From assembly GCA_964355015.1 (NCBI GenBank), contig CAYHCE010000002.1, forward strand, positions 1 to 64,000: a stretch of 64,000 bases of DNA. The letters are read 5' to 3'. Both the position numbers and the translations under genes were made by a program. Origin of the DNA: CAYHCE01 sp964355015. Its GTDB lineage: Bacteria; Cyanobacteriota; Cyanobacteriia; PCC-6307; Cyanobiaceae. The notes under the pieces are model-generated. The model had not been told where the DNA came from and made no database searches. It worked only from the letters and a program-made list of their open reading frames with translations. Shown piece after piece: positions 16,692 to 24,491 of this stretch; within the stretch, counting starts at the first letter, position 1; each line of letters starts with the position of its first letter.

Positions 16692-17004
16692 GCACAACTC
16701 CGGCCTCGGCGTGATGATCTGCGGCCATGGCAGCCGCAACCGGCTATCGCTTGACAGCTCTGCAGGTACCGCGCCCAGGTGCTCGGCTTCGAGACCGAAG
16801 TGGGGGCGCCCCAGCACAGCCATCACCACCACGTGGAAGGGCTGGGCGAACCCTGCCGGCTCTGCGAGCGGGAGTGCAGGGGGGCCTGCCAGCCCGGATG
16901 GGGTGCCGCTGCAGGCTCAGGGCCACGAACACACCCACACTCCCCATCCCCATGCCGACCATCCGCTGGGCCCACGCACCCTGCGCGACCACGGCAGGGA
17001 ATGA
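16690..17004 (+). pseudogene. cbiX: Collapsed CbiX-type sirohydrochlorin chelatase gene
   Basis: The stretch begins with HNSGLGVMICGHGSRNRL, the N-terminus of cyanobacterial CbiX chelatases, with the metal-binding histidine in GHGSR. Almost at once, in another frame, it jumps to YRAQVLGFETEVGAPQ followed by HSHHHHVEGLG (about 16765-16850), which resembles the C-terminal metal-rich tail. It then returns to the first frame for HEHTHTPHPHADHPLGPRTL. Some 250 or more residues of the catalytic body are missing. The position directly after nikMN suggests it was once part of the metal cluster. The tail match is from recall of cyanobacterial CbiX proteins. Confidence 0.55.
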
Positions 17005-17175
17005 ACCAACCTCCATGGCTCAGGCAGGTTTGCGCATTCCCACATGAGCCTTCAGGTCCCAGACCCTGCACCTGCCTCGAAGCCAGAACAGCCGGTCACA
17101 ACGTCAGGGCTCAGCCGAGCAGGGACCTGCTCGGCAGGCCTCAGGCAGGATTCAGGCGAGATCCGCCGCAACGGA

Positions 17176-17430
17176 ATGCATCGCCATCGACTGTTGCTGG
17201 CTCTGATCGCTGCCCTTGGCGCCCTGGCGCCCGGCCTTCCTGCTGGGATGGCCCGTGCCCAGCAATCTGGCCAGGGAGCCCAGAAGGCGATGTTCCCCAC
17301 CAAGGCCGAGGCGGAAGCCGCCGCGAAACACTTCAACTGCAAGGGCGCTCACAAGATGGGTGAGATGTGGATGCCCTGCGCCAGCCACGGCGATGCCACT
17401 GGCACGCACGCCAGCCCGATGGCGCACTGA
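17176..17430 (+). CDS. Small exported DUF3721 protein
   Basis: An 84-residue protein with an N-terminal signal peptide (LLLALIAALGALAPGLPAG, then ARA) and a DUF3721 domain: MFPTKAEAEAAAKHFNCKGA, then HKMGEMWMPCASHG. The domain combines Cys, His and Met residues (C-K-G-x-H-x-M-G...W-M-P-C...H), reminiscent of a metal-binding motif, although no function is established for the family. The start is ATG 17176, which gives a clean signal sequence. Its stop overlaps the start of the next gene (TGATG at 17428-17432), so the two DUF3721 genes are translationally coupled. Confidence 0.75.
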   Translation: MHRHRLLLALIAALGALAPGLPAGMARAQQSGQGAQKAMFPTKAEAEAAAKHFNCKGAHKMGEMWMPCASHGDATGTHASPMAH

Positions 17431-17852
17431 TGGCAAGTTCTGGCTGTGGCGCCAAACCCAAGCTCATCTCGATCGGCATCGCCCCCCTCGGGATCATCTC
17501 GATCGGCATCGTGCCGATGGGTGTGGTGAGCATCGGCGTGGTGCCGATGGGTGTGATCAGCATCGGTGCCGTGGCCATGGGGGTGATCAACGCCTCCGTG
17601 GTGGGAATGGGCGTGCTGATCGCCGGAGTGAACGTGATGGGTGTGTGGTGGGTGGGCCTGGAAGGCATGGGCCCCTTCCGTCTGGGAGGCCAGAGTGGCC
17701 AGGTTCATCACCACCATGATCAGGGTGGCAGGAACCTCTACGCCTACCCCAGCCGCGAGACAGCCCTGGAGAAAGCCAGAGAGCTCGGCTGCGATGGGGT
17801 CCATGCCATGGGCTCTCTCTGGATGCCCTGCCTTGAGCATCCAGATCACTGA
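17430..17852 (+). CDS. DUF3721 protein with a seven-fold ten-residue repeat
   Basis: A 140-residue protein in two parts. Residues about 12-82 are seven tandem decamers with consensus (I/V)SIG(I/V)VPMG(V/I). The first three or four are nearly perfect (ISIGIVPMGV, VSIGVVPMGV) and the later ones drift (INASVVGMGV, WWVGLEGMGP). Residues about 105-138 are a DUF3721 domain with the same C-DGVHAMGSLWMPC-H pattern as the gene upstream. A short HHHH run links them. The repeat is hydrophobic and glycine/methionine-rich, so it may insert in a membrane or form a stacked solenoid. ATG overlaps the previous stop. Real coding is supported by coupling and the conserved domain. Confidence 0.75.
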   Translation: MASSGCGAKPKLISIGIAPLGIISIGIVPMGVVSIGVVPMGVISIGAVAMGVINASVVGMGVLIAGVNVMGVWWVGLEGMGPFRLGGQSGQVHHHHDQGGRNLYAYPSRETALEKARELGCDGVHAMGSLWMPCLEHPDH

Positions 17853-17913
17853 GCTTCAGAAATCGACTCCGGTCATCCCTTTACATGCTCAGGCAACGGC
17901 CCTTCCGCTGCTG

Positions 17914-18096
17914 ATCGGGCCGATCGAAGCCAGCGGCGGCGCGCTCTACGGAACCTGCGCCGATCTTCTCCAGGCGATGCTGCTCGACCCCGCCCTCCAG
18001 ATCTGCCTGAAGGGTCTCAGCAACCGTCGCGAGCAACCCAGGGAGAACCTGGCTCGTGAACTGCTCGAACTCTTCTCGCTGGGCCTCGGCCCTTAT
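17914..18096 (+). pseudogene. Fragment of a DUF1800 protein
   Basis: In one frame downstream of the DUF3721 pair the sequence reads LYGTCADLLQAMLLDPALQ, then SNRREQPRENLARELLELFS and LGLGPY. This closely follows the DUF1800 hallmark, a D-P-A segment, N-x-R-x-x-P-x-E-N and ARELLELF(S/T)LG. Full DUF1800 proteins exceed 400 residues, so only about a seventh remains, with no start codon and no later domain. It is a decay remnant. Confidence 0.55.
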
Positions 18097-18560
18097 CGCC
18101 AGAACGATGGAGACGACACCCTGAAGCTCGCCCCCCGGCGACACGACGACGGAGCCAGGACGATCCCTCGGCCGGATAGCGACCTTCGACGCCGCTTCCC
18201 TGTCGGTGTGGCTCAGCCAGCCGTCTCTGGCGCGAGCGAGTCGATCCGCTGCCGACCCGCGCCAGGCTGCAGACGTGGTCGGCCCGTGGGAGATGGTCAC
18301 CATGTGGAGCCAGGTCGCCGACGGTCCCGAGGCCTGCCTGATCGTGGCGCAGACCATGGAGCCGGTCATCTGCGCCAAGGGTCGTTCGACACGTGCCCAC
18401 CGCTCGACCATCTCCTCGCTCCCGGGGGCCAGGGAACCCGATCAGAGGTGAACAACCCAGTGGGTGGTGGCCGGCATCGACATGACCCTGCGCTTCATCG
18501 CCGCTACGGCAGCCGCACCGATCGCACACCGGCCTACCTTTCAGACCCCGCACCCTCCGT
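18097..18560. other. Stretch without a recognisable gene
   Basis: Open frames exist on both strands but none has a family I recognise or a credible start. It is probably further debris of the DUF1800 region or an upstream region of the methyltransferase gene. Confidence 0.4.
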
Positions 18561-19223
18561 ATGACAACCGTCACCCCGGCCCAGGTGGAGGCCGGCCAGG
18601 CCGTCTACACGCGGCGCGCCCTCTCCTCCTACGACTTCACGGTCCTCAACGTCTCCAACCGGTTCATCTGGCGCTGCCCTACCCGCCATCTCGAAGCCCA
18701 CTACGCCCGGCACGTAGCGGCGGACCATCTGGACGTGGGGGTGGGGAGCGGCTTTTTCCTCGATCGCTGCCGCTTCCCTGCGGCCACACCGCGGGTGGCT
18801 CTGATGGATCTCAATGCCAACGCCCTGGCATTCACCGGCGAGAGGATCGCGCGGTATGCGCCTGAAATCTATCAACGCAATGTGCTGGAGCCGATCCGTA
18901 TCGAAGCTCCACCCTTCGACTCGGTCGGTATGAACTACCTGCTGCATTGCCTGCCGGGCACGATCGCGTCCAAGGGAGTGGTGTTCGATCACCTCAAGGC
19001 GCTGATGAGCCCCGGGGCCGTGCTGTTCGGCTCCACCCTGCTCCAGGGGGGCGTACCACGAACCTGGCCGGCCAGGCGCCTGATGGAGATCTACAACGCC
19101 AAGGGGATCTTCTCGAACCGGGAGGATCATCTCGATGGGCTCAGAGAAGCACTCGAAGCACGCTTCATCAACGTCTCGATCGAGGTCGTGGGCTGCGCGG
19201 CCCTGTTCGCCGGCAGCCTCTGA
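18561..19223 (+). CDS. Class I SAM-dependent methyltransferase
   Basis: A 220-residue enzyme with a Rossmann-type methyltransferase fold. Motif I is LDVGVGSGFFLDRC near residue 58 (glycine-rich loop for S-adenosylmethionine), motif II VALMDLNANAL near 80, and a motif IV-like segment FDSVGMNYLLHCLPG near 115. The acceptor is unknown. The second methyltransferase downstream is unrelated in detail, so this is not a simple duplication. Start ATG 18561. Similar proteins are scattered among bacteria near small-molecule pathways, but nothing here points to one. Confidence 0.85.
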   Translation: MTTVTPAQVEAGQAVYTRRALSSYDFTVLNVSNRFIWRCPTRHLEAHYARHVAADHLDVGVGSGFFLDRCRFPAATPRVALMDLNANALAFTGERIARYAPEIYQRNVLEPIRIEAPPFDSVGMNYLLHCLPGTIASKGVVFDHLKALMSPGAVLFGSTLLQGGVPRTWPARRLMEIYNAKGIFSNREDHLDGLREALEARFINVSIEVVGCAALFAGSL

Positions 19224-19429
19224 CCCCCCCTCAGCCTGCGGCTCGAACCCGCCCGTGCTGCTGACGAACAACGGGCCGGCGCCGGTTGGTTCACAGGGTG
19301 TGGACGCGCGGCGGCAGGAGCGATTCGAACGGTCTGGGGTGGCCTCGAGCGCGGGCAAGCGGTGCGGTCCCCGACGCCCTGTGCTTCGATCCGGGAACTG
19401 TCAGCCTCGCAGCAGCAGCGCCCGCGTCG

Positions 19430-20407
19430 ATGACCAGCACCCAGACGCCGCATCCGGCCCCATCGGCAGCCACCACTCCCCCGAACTGGGTGGATGACCG
19501 CACCCCGCTGGGCGGACTGATCGCCGCCATCCTGTCGGTGGAGCCCCTGAAGCAACTGCTGTTCCTGCAGGCGCGGCGCATGATGATCCGCACCGCCGAG
19601 CAGCGCGGCATCCCCTGGCGCGCCCGCCGCGACGAGCTGCAGCACCGGGCCGAACCGCTGCTGGCCGCCTGCACCGATCCGGCCGTCACGCCCCCGGCGT
19701 ACTACCGCGCCCGCTTCCACGCCTACACGGACGGCAACCTCTGCTGGCAGGCCGCCTGCGAAGCCGAACAGGCCACCGCCTCGGTGGCGCTGCGGGTGTG
19801 GAAGGGGGAAGCACTCACACCCCAGCAGGCCCAGGACCGCATGCGCGATGCGATCCACGCCGCGATCGAACCCAGCCTCGACGGGCCGGTGTGCCGAGCC
19901 CTCGACATCGGCTGCTCGGTGGGTGTCGGCACCCTGGCGCTCAAGGACTGGCTCGATGCCCGCGAAGGCACCGACGTGGCGATCGACGGCCTCGACCTCT
20001 CCCCCCAGATGCTGGCCGTGGCCAAGGTGCGCGACCGCGACGGGCGCATCCGCGCCTGGCACCATGCCGCCGCCGAGGCCTCCGGTCTGCCGCCGGACAG
20101 CTACGACCTGATCACGCTGCAGTTCGTCTGTCACGAGCTGCCCAGCCCTGCCACCCGCGCCGTGCTGCGCGAGGCGGCCCGGCTGCTGCGACCCGGTGGG
20201 GTGGTGGCGCTGGTGGATCAGGACCCCGAGTCGGCGGTGATCCGTGCCATGCCGGCGCCGCTCGCCACGCTGCTCAAGAGCACCGAGCCCTACCTCGAGG
20301 ACTACTTCCGGCTCGACCTGGCCGCGGCCCTGGCCGAAGCCGGCTTCGGCGGCATCCGCCGCATCGCCTCCGACCATCGCCACCGTGTACTGGTGGCCAA
20401 CCGCTGA
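19430..20407 (+). CDS. Class I SAM-dependent methyltransferase, cyanobacterial type
   Basis: A 325-residue protein. An N-terminal region of about 140 residues (WVDDRTPLGGLIAAILSVEP, then KQLLFLQARRMMI) precedes the methyltransferase core. Motif I is ALDIGCSVGVGTLAL near 157, motif II IDGLDLSPQMLAVA near 181 and motif IV SYDLITLQFVCHEL near 220, followed by a post-I block LRPGGVVALVDQDPE. The N-terminal extension is typical of a cyanobacterial and plastid-related methyltransferase group, but the substrate is unknown. ATG at 19430. It precedes the molybdenum-cofactor genes without obvious functional link. Confidence 0.85.
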   Translation: MTSTQTPHPAPSAATTPPNWVDDRTPLGGLIAAILSVEPLKQLLFLQARRMMIRTAEQRGIPWRARRDELQHRAEPLLAACTDPAVTPPAYYRARFHAYTDGNLCWQAACEAEQATASVALRVWKGEALTPQQAQDRMRDAIHAAIEPSLDGPVCRALDIGCSVGVGTLALKDWLDAREGTDVAIDGLDLSPQMLAVAKVRDRDGRIRAWHHAAAEASGLPPDSYDLITLQFVCHELPSPATRAVLREAARLLRPGGVVALVDQDPESAVIRAMPAPLATLLKSTEPYLEDYFRLDLAAALAEAGFGGIRRIASDHRHRVLVANR

Positions 20408-20545
20408 ATCCCACCGCTCGCGCTCCATGCCCCCGACCCATCCGCTGCCGCTGTTCGCCCCGCTCGAAGCCGAAGGCGGCAACCCCCGGCCTCCGCAGGC
20501 TCTGCCACGGAGGGCCCATGCCTGCTCTGCCTTCAGGACACCGCT

Positions 20546-20818
20546 GTGAACGAATCTGCGATCAGGGTGCGTCTCTTCGCCGTCCTCCGGGAGCGGGCCG
20601 GCTGGGCGGAGCGCTGCGTGCCGCTGGCGGCCGATCAGCCGCCCCTGACGCCGGCGGCCCTGTGGCGGGCGCTCAGGCTCGAGCCATCGATCGTCGCGGC
20701 CGATGACGCCCTGCCGGCCACGGTGCGGGTGGCCGTGAATCAGGCCTTCGTGGCGCCCGACCGGGTGCTGCAGGCGGGAGACGAGGTGGCCTTCCTGCCC
20801 CCGATCAGCGGTGGCTGA
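20546..20818 (+). CDS. moaD: Molybdopterin synthase small subunit MoaD
   Basis: A 90-residue ubiquitin-like protein that carries sulfur as a C-terminal thiocarboxylate to precursor Z. It ends in the obligatory Gly-Gly (FLPPISGG), preceded by GDEVAFLPP, and starts VRLFAVLRERAG, the normal first strand and turn. GTG 20546 is the start. Its last eight bases overlap the start of moaE (GTG 20811), so the two subunits are translated together. A short unexplained open stretch (20428-20547) precedes it. Confidence 0.92.
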   Translation: MNESAIRVRLFAVLRERAGWAERCVPLAADQPPLTPAALWRALRLEPSIVAADDALPATVRVAVNQAFVAPDRVLQAGDEVAFLPPISGG

Positions 20819-21260
20819 TCCCGTGCTGCGGCTCCACGCCGCGCCCTTCGATCCGCACGCCGCCCTGGCGGAGTGGCGGGCAGGGCTCCAGCGGCTCGGC
20901 CCGCCGCCAGCGGCCGAAGCCCACTTCCTCGGTCGCGTCCGCGGCTTGACGGCCAGCGGTCACCGCCTCGACGCCCTGGAGCTGGAGCACTACCCGGGCA
21001 TGACCGAAGCCCAGATCGAGCGGCTCGCCGCGGCGATCGCGGCGCGCCATGGGCTGCTCGCCGTGCGGGTGGAGCACAGGGTGGGGCGAGTGCTGCCAGG
21101 CGAACCGATCGTGCTCGTGGCCGTGGCCGCAGACCGCCGCGGGCCCGCCCAGCGCGGCTGCCAGGAGCTGCTCGAGGCCCTCAAGCACGACGCTCCCTTC
21201 TGGAAGCGGGAGTGGAGCGGCGGCACGGGCCGCTGGGTGGAGGGCAACACACCCCTCTAG
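20811..21260 (+). CDS. moaE: Molybdopterin synthase catalytic subunit MoaE
   Basis: A 149-residue catalytic subunit that transfers MoaD sulfur to precursor Z to form molybdopterin. FLGRVRGLTASG near residue 40, LELEHYPGMTEAQIERLA near 60, VEHRVGRVLPGEPIVLVAV near 90 and the C-terminal LKHDAPFWKRE with the catalytic lysines are all present. GTG at 20811 overlaps moaD. Its TAG stop shares a CTAG tetramer (21257-21260) with the stop of moeA on the other strand, so the two genes converge with no spacer. Confidence 0.93.
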   Translation: MADPVLRLHAAPFDPHAALAEWRAGLQRLGPPPAAEAHFLGRVRGLTASGHRLDALELEHYPGMTEAQIERLAAAIAARHGLLAVRVEHRVGRVLPGEPIVLVAVAADRRGPAQRGCQELLEALKHDAPFWKREWSGGTGRWVEGNTPL

Positions 21261-22531
21261 AACAGGGGCAACCGCAGCAGCTGGGCCCAGAGCACGGTGC
21301 CCGCTGGCAGTGCCCCCAGCTCCGCCGGAATCTCCAGCAGCAGGTCGGCCCCCTGCAGCGAACCGATCCGCGATGAGGCCTGGCTGCCCTCCACCACCGC
21401 CAGCAGCTCCCCCTCCGGCCCCACCCGCAACCGGGCCCGCGCCAGTTCCGGCCGGCCCGGGCCCCGCCGGAGCTCGCCGGCCAGGCGCACCCGCAGGCGC
21501 GGCAGCGGCTCCACGGGCGCCCCCTCCAGCGCCTGCAGCGCCGGCCAGAGCAGCTGCAGGGCCGTGATCGCCGCAGCGACCGGATTGCCCGGCAGCCCGA
21601 AGAAGGGCTTGCCGACCAGCACCCCGAAGGCGAACGGCCGCCCCGGCTTGAGGAACAGCTTCCAGAACCCCACCTGGCCGAGTTCCTCCAACAGCGGCCG
21701 GATCCAGTCGCTGTCGCCGGCCGAGACGCCGCCCGTGCTCACGACCACGTCGCAGCCGGCGGCCCGCGCCGCCAGGGCTGAACGCAGCCGCTTCGGATCG
21801 TCGGCCACCACGCACCGCTCGGCCACCGGTACCCCCAGCCGCTCCAGCAGGGTCGCCAGCAGGATGCCGTTGCTCTCCCAGATCTGGCCAGGACCCCGGG
21901 CCTGGCCGGCCGGCACCAGCTCATCGCCGCTGATCAGCAGGCCCACCCGGGGACGCGGGCGCAGTGCCAGCTCCATCACGCCGCAGCTGGCCAGGCGACC
22001 CAGATCAGCCGGGCCCAGCCGCACCCCGGCCGCCAACAGCTCGACGCCGGCGGCTGCCTCCTCATCGGCGGCGCGGATCCAGGGGTTGGGGCCGGCGTCG
22101 CCCCGAAGCAGGATCCGCTCAACGGCCGCGGCCGGCCCACAGGGCTGAGGATCCTGCCGCTCCACCAGCTCCTGGGGCAGCACCCGGGTCGCCCCCTCCG
22201 GCAGCGGCGCACCGGTGAGGATGCGAATCGCCTCGCCCTGCCCCAGGCAGCCCTGGTAAGGGGCGCCGGGGGCCGAACGACCGACCAGGGTCCAGGAGTG
22301 GCCCGGCTGCGGGACCGTCGGCTCGGCCAGGGCGTAGCCGTCCATGATCGAGGCGCGGAATCCCGGCACCGCCTCCCTGGCCCGCACGGGCGCCGCCGTC
22401 ACACGGCCGAGCGCCGCCGCCAGCGGCAGCCGTTCCGAGCCCGGCAGGGGTTCGAGGGCCGCCAGCACCCGGCGGCGCGCCTCCTCCAGGGGCAGGCCTT
22501 CGGCGGGAAAGGGTTCGGCGGAGGCGATCAT
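21257..22531 (-). CDS. moeA: Molybdopterin molybdenumtransferase MoeA
   Basis: A 424-residue enzyme that inserts molybdate into adenylylated molybdopterin. It opens with LPLEEARRRVLAALEPLPG, shows FRASIMDGYAL (the conserved MDGYA loop) near residue 50, the MoCF-binding fold with VVSTGGVSAGDSDWIR near 253, and GLPGNPVAAAI near 300. The C-terminal domain is the usual beta-rich domain IV. ATG 22531 is chosen over the GTG nine bases upstream. It lies 45 bases downstream of moaC in the same direction, and probably shares its transcript. Confidence 0.94.
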   Translation of the reverse strand: MIASAEPFPAEGLPLEEARRRVLAALEPLPGSERLPLAAALGRVTAAPVRAREAVPGFRASIMDGYALAEPTVPQPGHSWTLVGRSAPGAPYQGCLGQGEAIRILTGAPLPEGATRVLPQELVERQDPQPCGPAAAVERILLRGDAGPNPWIRAADEEAAAGVELLAAGVRLGPADLGRLASCGVMELALRPRPRVGLLISGDELVPAGQARGPGQIWESNGILLATLLERLGVPVAERCVVADDPKRLRSALAARAAGCDVVVSTGGVSAGDSDWIRPLLEELGQVGFWKLFLKPGRPFAFGVLVGKPFFGLPGNPVAAAITALQLLWPALQALEGAPVEPLPRLRVRLAGELRRGPGRPELARARLRVGPEGELLAVVEGSQASSRIGSLQGADLLLEIPAELGALPAGTVLWAQLLRLPLF

Positions 22532-22576
22532 GGCGGCCACGAACAGGGGAAGGCTGCGGGTAGCAGGCGGTGCGGA

Positions 22577-23077
22577 TCAGCCGGAACGAGCGGGACGGGT
22601 CCAGACCCCGCTGCGGCCGCCCTCTTTGAGCAGCAACCGCACCGGACCGATCGTCATCGCCGGATCGGCCGACTTCACCATGTCGTAGAGGGTGAGCAGA
22701 CCCACCTGCACGGCCGTGAGCGCCTCCATCTCCACACCGGTGGGGCCAGTGGTGCGGGCGCTGGCCTCGAGCCGCAGGCCCGAGCCGTCGGCGCTGGGCT
22801 CGATCCGCACCTCCAGGCCGCTGAGGGCGATCGGGTGGCAGAGAGGGATGAGCTCCCAGGTGCGCTTGGCCCCCTGGATGGCCGCCACCCGGGCCACCGC
22901 CAGCACGTCCCCCTTGGGGACCCTGCCCTCCAGCACCAGCGCCAGCACATCGGGCGCCATGGCGATGAAGCCCTCCGCCACGGCGCGGCGGTCGGTGGCC
23001 GGACGGTCGCCCACCTCCACCATCCGCACCTCGCCGCGGGCGTCGAGATGGGTGAGCTCCGCTGCCGACTCGGCCAT
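22577..23077 (-). CDS. moaC: Cyclic pyranopterin monophosphate synthase MoaC
   Basis: A 166-residue enzyme of the first step of molybdenum cofactor synthesis, acting on the MoaA product. The family blocks are present: LTHLDARGEVRMVEVGDRP near 10, GAKRTWELIPLCHPIALSG near 70 (the catalytic LCHP region), TTGPTGVEMEALTAVQVGLL near 110, and LYDMVKSADPAMTIG near 130. ATG 23077. moaA itself is not in this window. Confidence 0.95.
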   Translation of the reverse strand: MAESAAELTHLDARGEVRMVEVGDRPATDRRAVAEGFIAMAPDVLALVLEGRVPKGDVLAVARVAAIQGAKRTWELIPLCHPIALSGLEVRIEPSADGSGLRLEASARTTGPTGVEMEALTAVQVGLLTLYDMVKSADPAMTIGPVRLLLKEGGRSGVWTRPARSG

Positions 23078-23189
23078 CTCTGCCTCCGCAGCGCTCTGAC
23101 TCGTTCCAGCTTGCTGGGTCAGACGCCAGGCTGGGGCTGCGGACCCGCCGACCCCCATGGGAAGGTGAAGCCACCGTCGGCAGCACCCC

Positions 23190-24449
23190 TTGCGCTGGTC
23201 GCGCCCCTCCACCTTCGTCTGCGTCTTCCTCACCCTGCTCAACGATCGGCTGGGGGAGAGCATCGTCTTTCCGCTGCTGCCATTCCTGCTGGCCGGCTTC
23301 ACCAGCGACGGACGCACCCTGGGGCTGCTGGCGGGCAGCTACGCCCTGGCGCAGTTCCTGTTCACTCCCCTGATCGGAGCGCTGAGCGATCGCCACGGGC
23401 GCAAGCCGGTGATGGCTGTCTGCGTGGCGGGCTCGGTGCTGGGGCTGGGGGGCTTCGCTCTCACCCTCTCCCTGCCCTGGCCGGCCGGCAGCGCCTGGCC
23501 GTTGGCGCTGCTGTTCGGCGCCCGGCTGATCGACGGGGTGAGCGGCGGCACCGCTGCCACCGCCGGGGCCGTGCTGGCCGACATCAGCGCGCCGGAGAAG
23601 CGGGCCAAGGCATTCGGCCTGATCGGCGTGGCCTTCGGGCTGGGTTTCATCCTCGGACCGGCGCTGGGAGGCCTGCTGGCCGGCATCAGCATCACCCTGC
23701 CCCTGCTGCTGGCGGTGGGGGTGGCGGCGCTGAACCTGGTGCTGGTGCTCACCGTGCTGCCGGAAACCCACCCGCCCGAGGCCCGTCTGCCCCTGCCGCG
23801 CAAACGGGATCTCAACCCTGTCGTGCAGTTGCGCAGGGTGTTCACCAACCCACTGGTGCGGCGGCTCAGCCTGGCCTTCTTCCTCTTCTTCCTCGCCTTC
23901 AACGGCTTCACGGCCGTGCTGGTGCTCTACTTCAAGCAAGCCTTCGGCTGGGGGCCGGGCCTGTCGGCCGCAGCCTTCCTGGTGGTGGGTGTGGTGGCCA
24001 CGGTGGTGCAGGGCGGCCTGATCGGCCCACTGGTGAAGCGCTTCGGTGAGTGGCGCCTCACCCTGGCGGGGCTGGGACTGGTGATCGCCGGCAGCCTGCT
24101 GGTGCCGGCCGCCGACGCCGCCAACGCCCTGCCGGTGGTGTTCACCGCCGTGGCGCTGCTGGCCTGCGGGACCGGCCTGGTCACCCCCTGCCTGCGCAGC
24201 CTGGTGTCGCGCCGCCTCGCTGCCACCGGCCAGGGGGCTGCCCTCGGCAGCCTGCAGGGTCTGCAGAGCCTGGGCAGCTTCATCGGCCCGCCGCTGGCGG
24301 GTCTGGCCTACGACCTCATGGGGCGGACGAGCCCGTTCTGGCTCGGCATCGCCCTGTTCGCCGCCGTCAGCCTGCTGGTGGCGGGCGGCTTTCCCACGAC
24401 CGGTGGCCCGGCGGCAAGCAAGCGGCATACCGAGTCAGGCCGGGCTTGA
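23190..24449 (+). CDS. MFS transporter, TetA-like drug efflux type
   Basis: A 419-residue protein with twelve predicted helices. The MFS signature between helices 2 and 3 is present as GALSDRHGRKPVM, and the family's antiporter motif C-like glycine-rich helix appears as GVAFGLGFILGPALGGLLAG. The start FVCVFLTLLNDRLGESIVFP resembles TetA/DHA1-type exporters. TTG 23190 gives a complete first helix. The gene is followed 42 bases later by ppk1. Substrate unknown; not obviously linked to the cofactor genes on its other side. Confidence 0.85.
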   Translation: MRWSRPSTFVCVFLTLLNDRLGESIVFPLLPFLLAGFTSDGRTLGLLAGSYALAQFLFTPLIGALSDRHGRKPVMAVCVAGSVLGLGGFALTLSLPWPAGSAWPLALLFGARLIDGVSGGTAATAGAVLADISAPEKRAKAFGLIGVAFGLGFILGPALGGLLAGISITLPLLLAVGVAALNLVLVLTVLPETHPPEARLPLPRKRDLNPVVQLRRVFTNPLVRRLSLAFFLFFLAFNGFTAVLVLYFKQAFGWGPGLSAAAFLVVGVVATVVQGGLIGPLVKRFGEWRLTLAGLGLVIAGSLLVPAADAANALPVVFTAVALLACGTGLVTPCLRSLVSRRLAATGQGAALGSLQGLQSLGSFIGPPLAGLAYDLMGRTSPFWLGIALFAAVSLLVAGGFPTTGGPAASKRHTESGRA

Positions 24450-24491
24450 TTGCTACGTTGCGGCTGGCAGGAGCAGTGCGGTGACCCGGCG

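Noticed and set aside
17460..17660. Tandem DNA repeat of about 30 bases
   Set aside because: It is explained by the ten-residue repeat of the DUF3721 protein and is not a separate element.
20428..20547. A 39-codon open frame ahead of moaD
   Set aside because: Proline/alanine-rich, no recognisable family; overlaps the moaD start and is likely chance.
22119..24428. Minus-strand frame of about 770 codons opposite the MFS transporter gene and running into moaC/moeA
   Set aside because: Glutamine- and histidine-rich shadow of the MFS transporter gene; in the moaC/moeA part it is another frame on the same strand as those genes.
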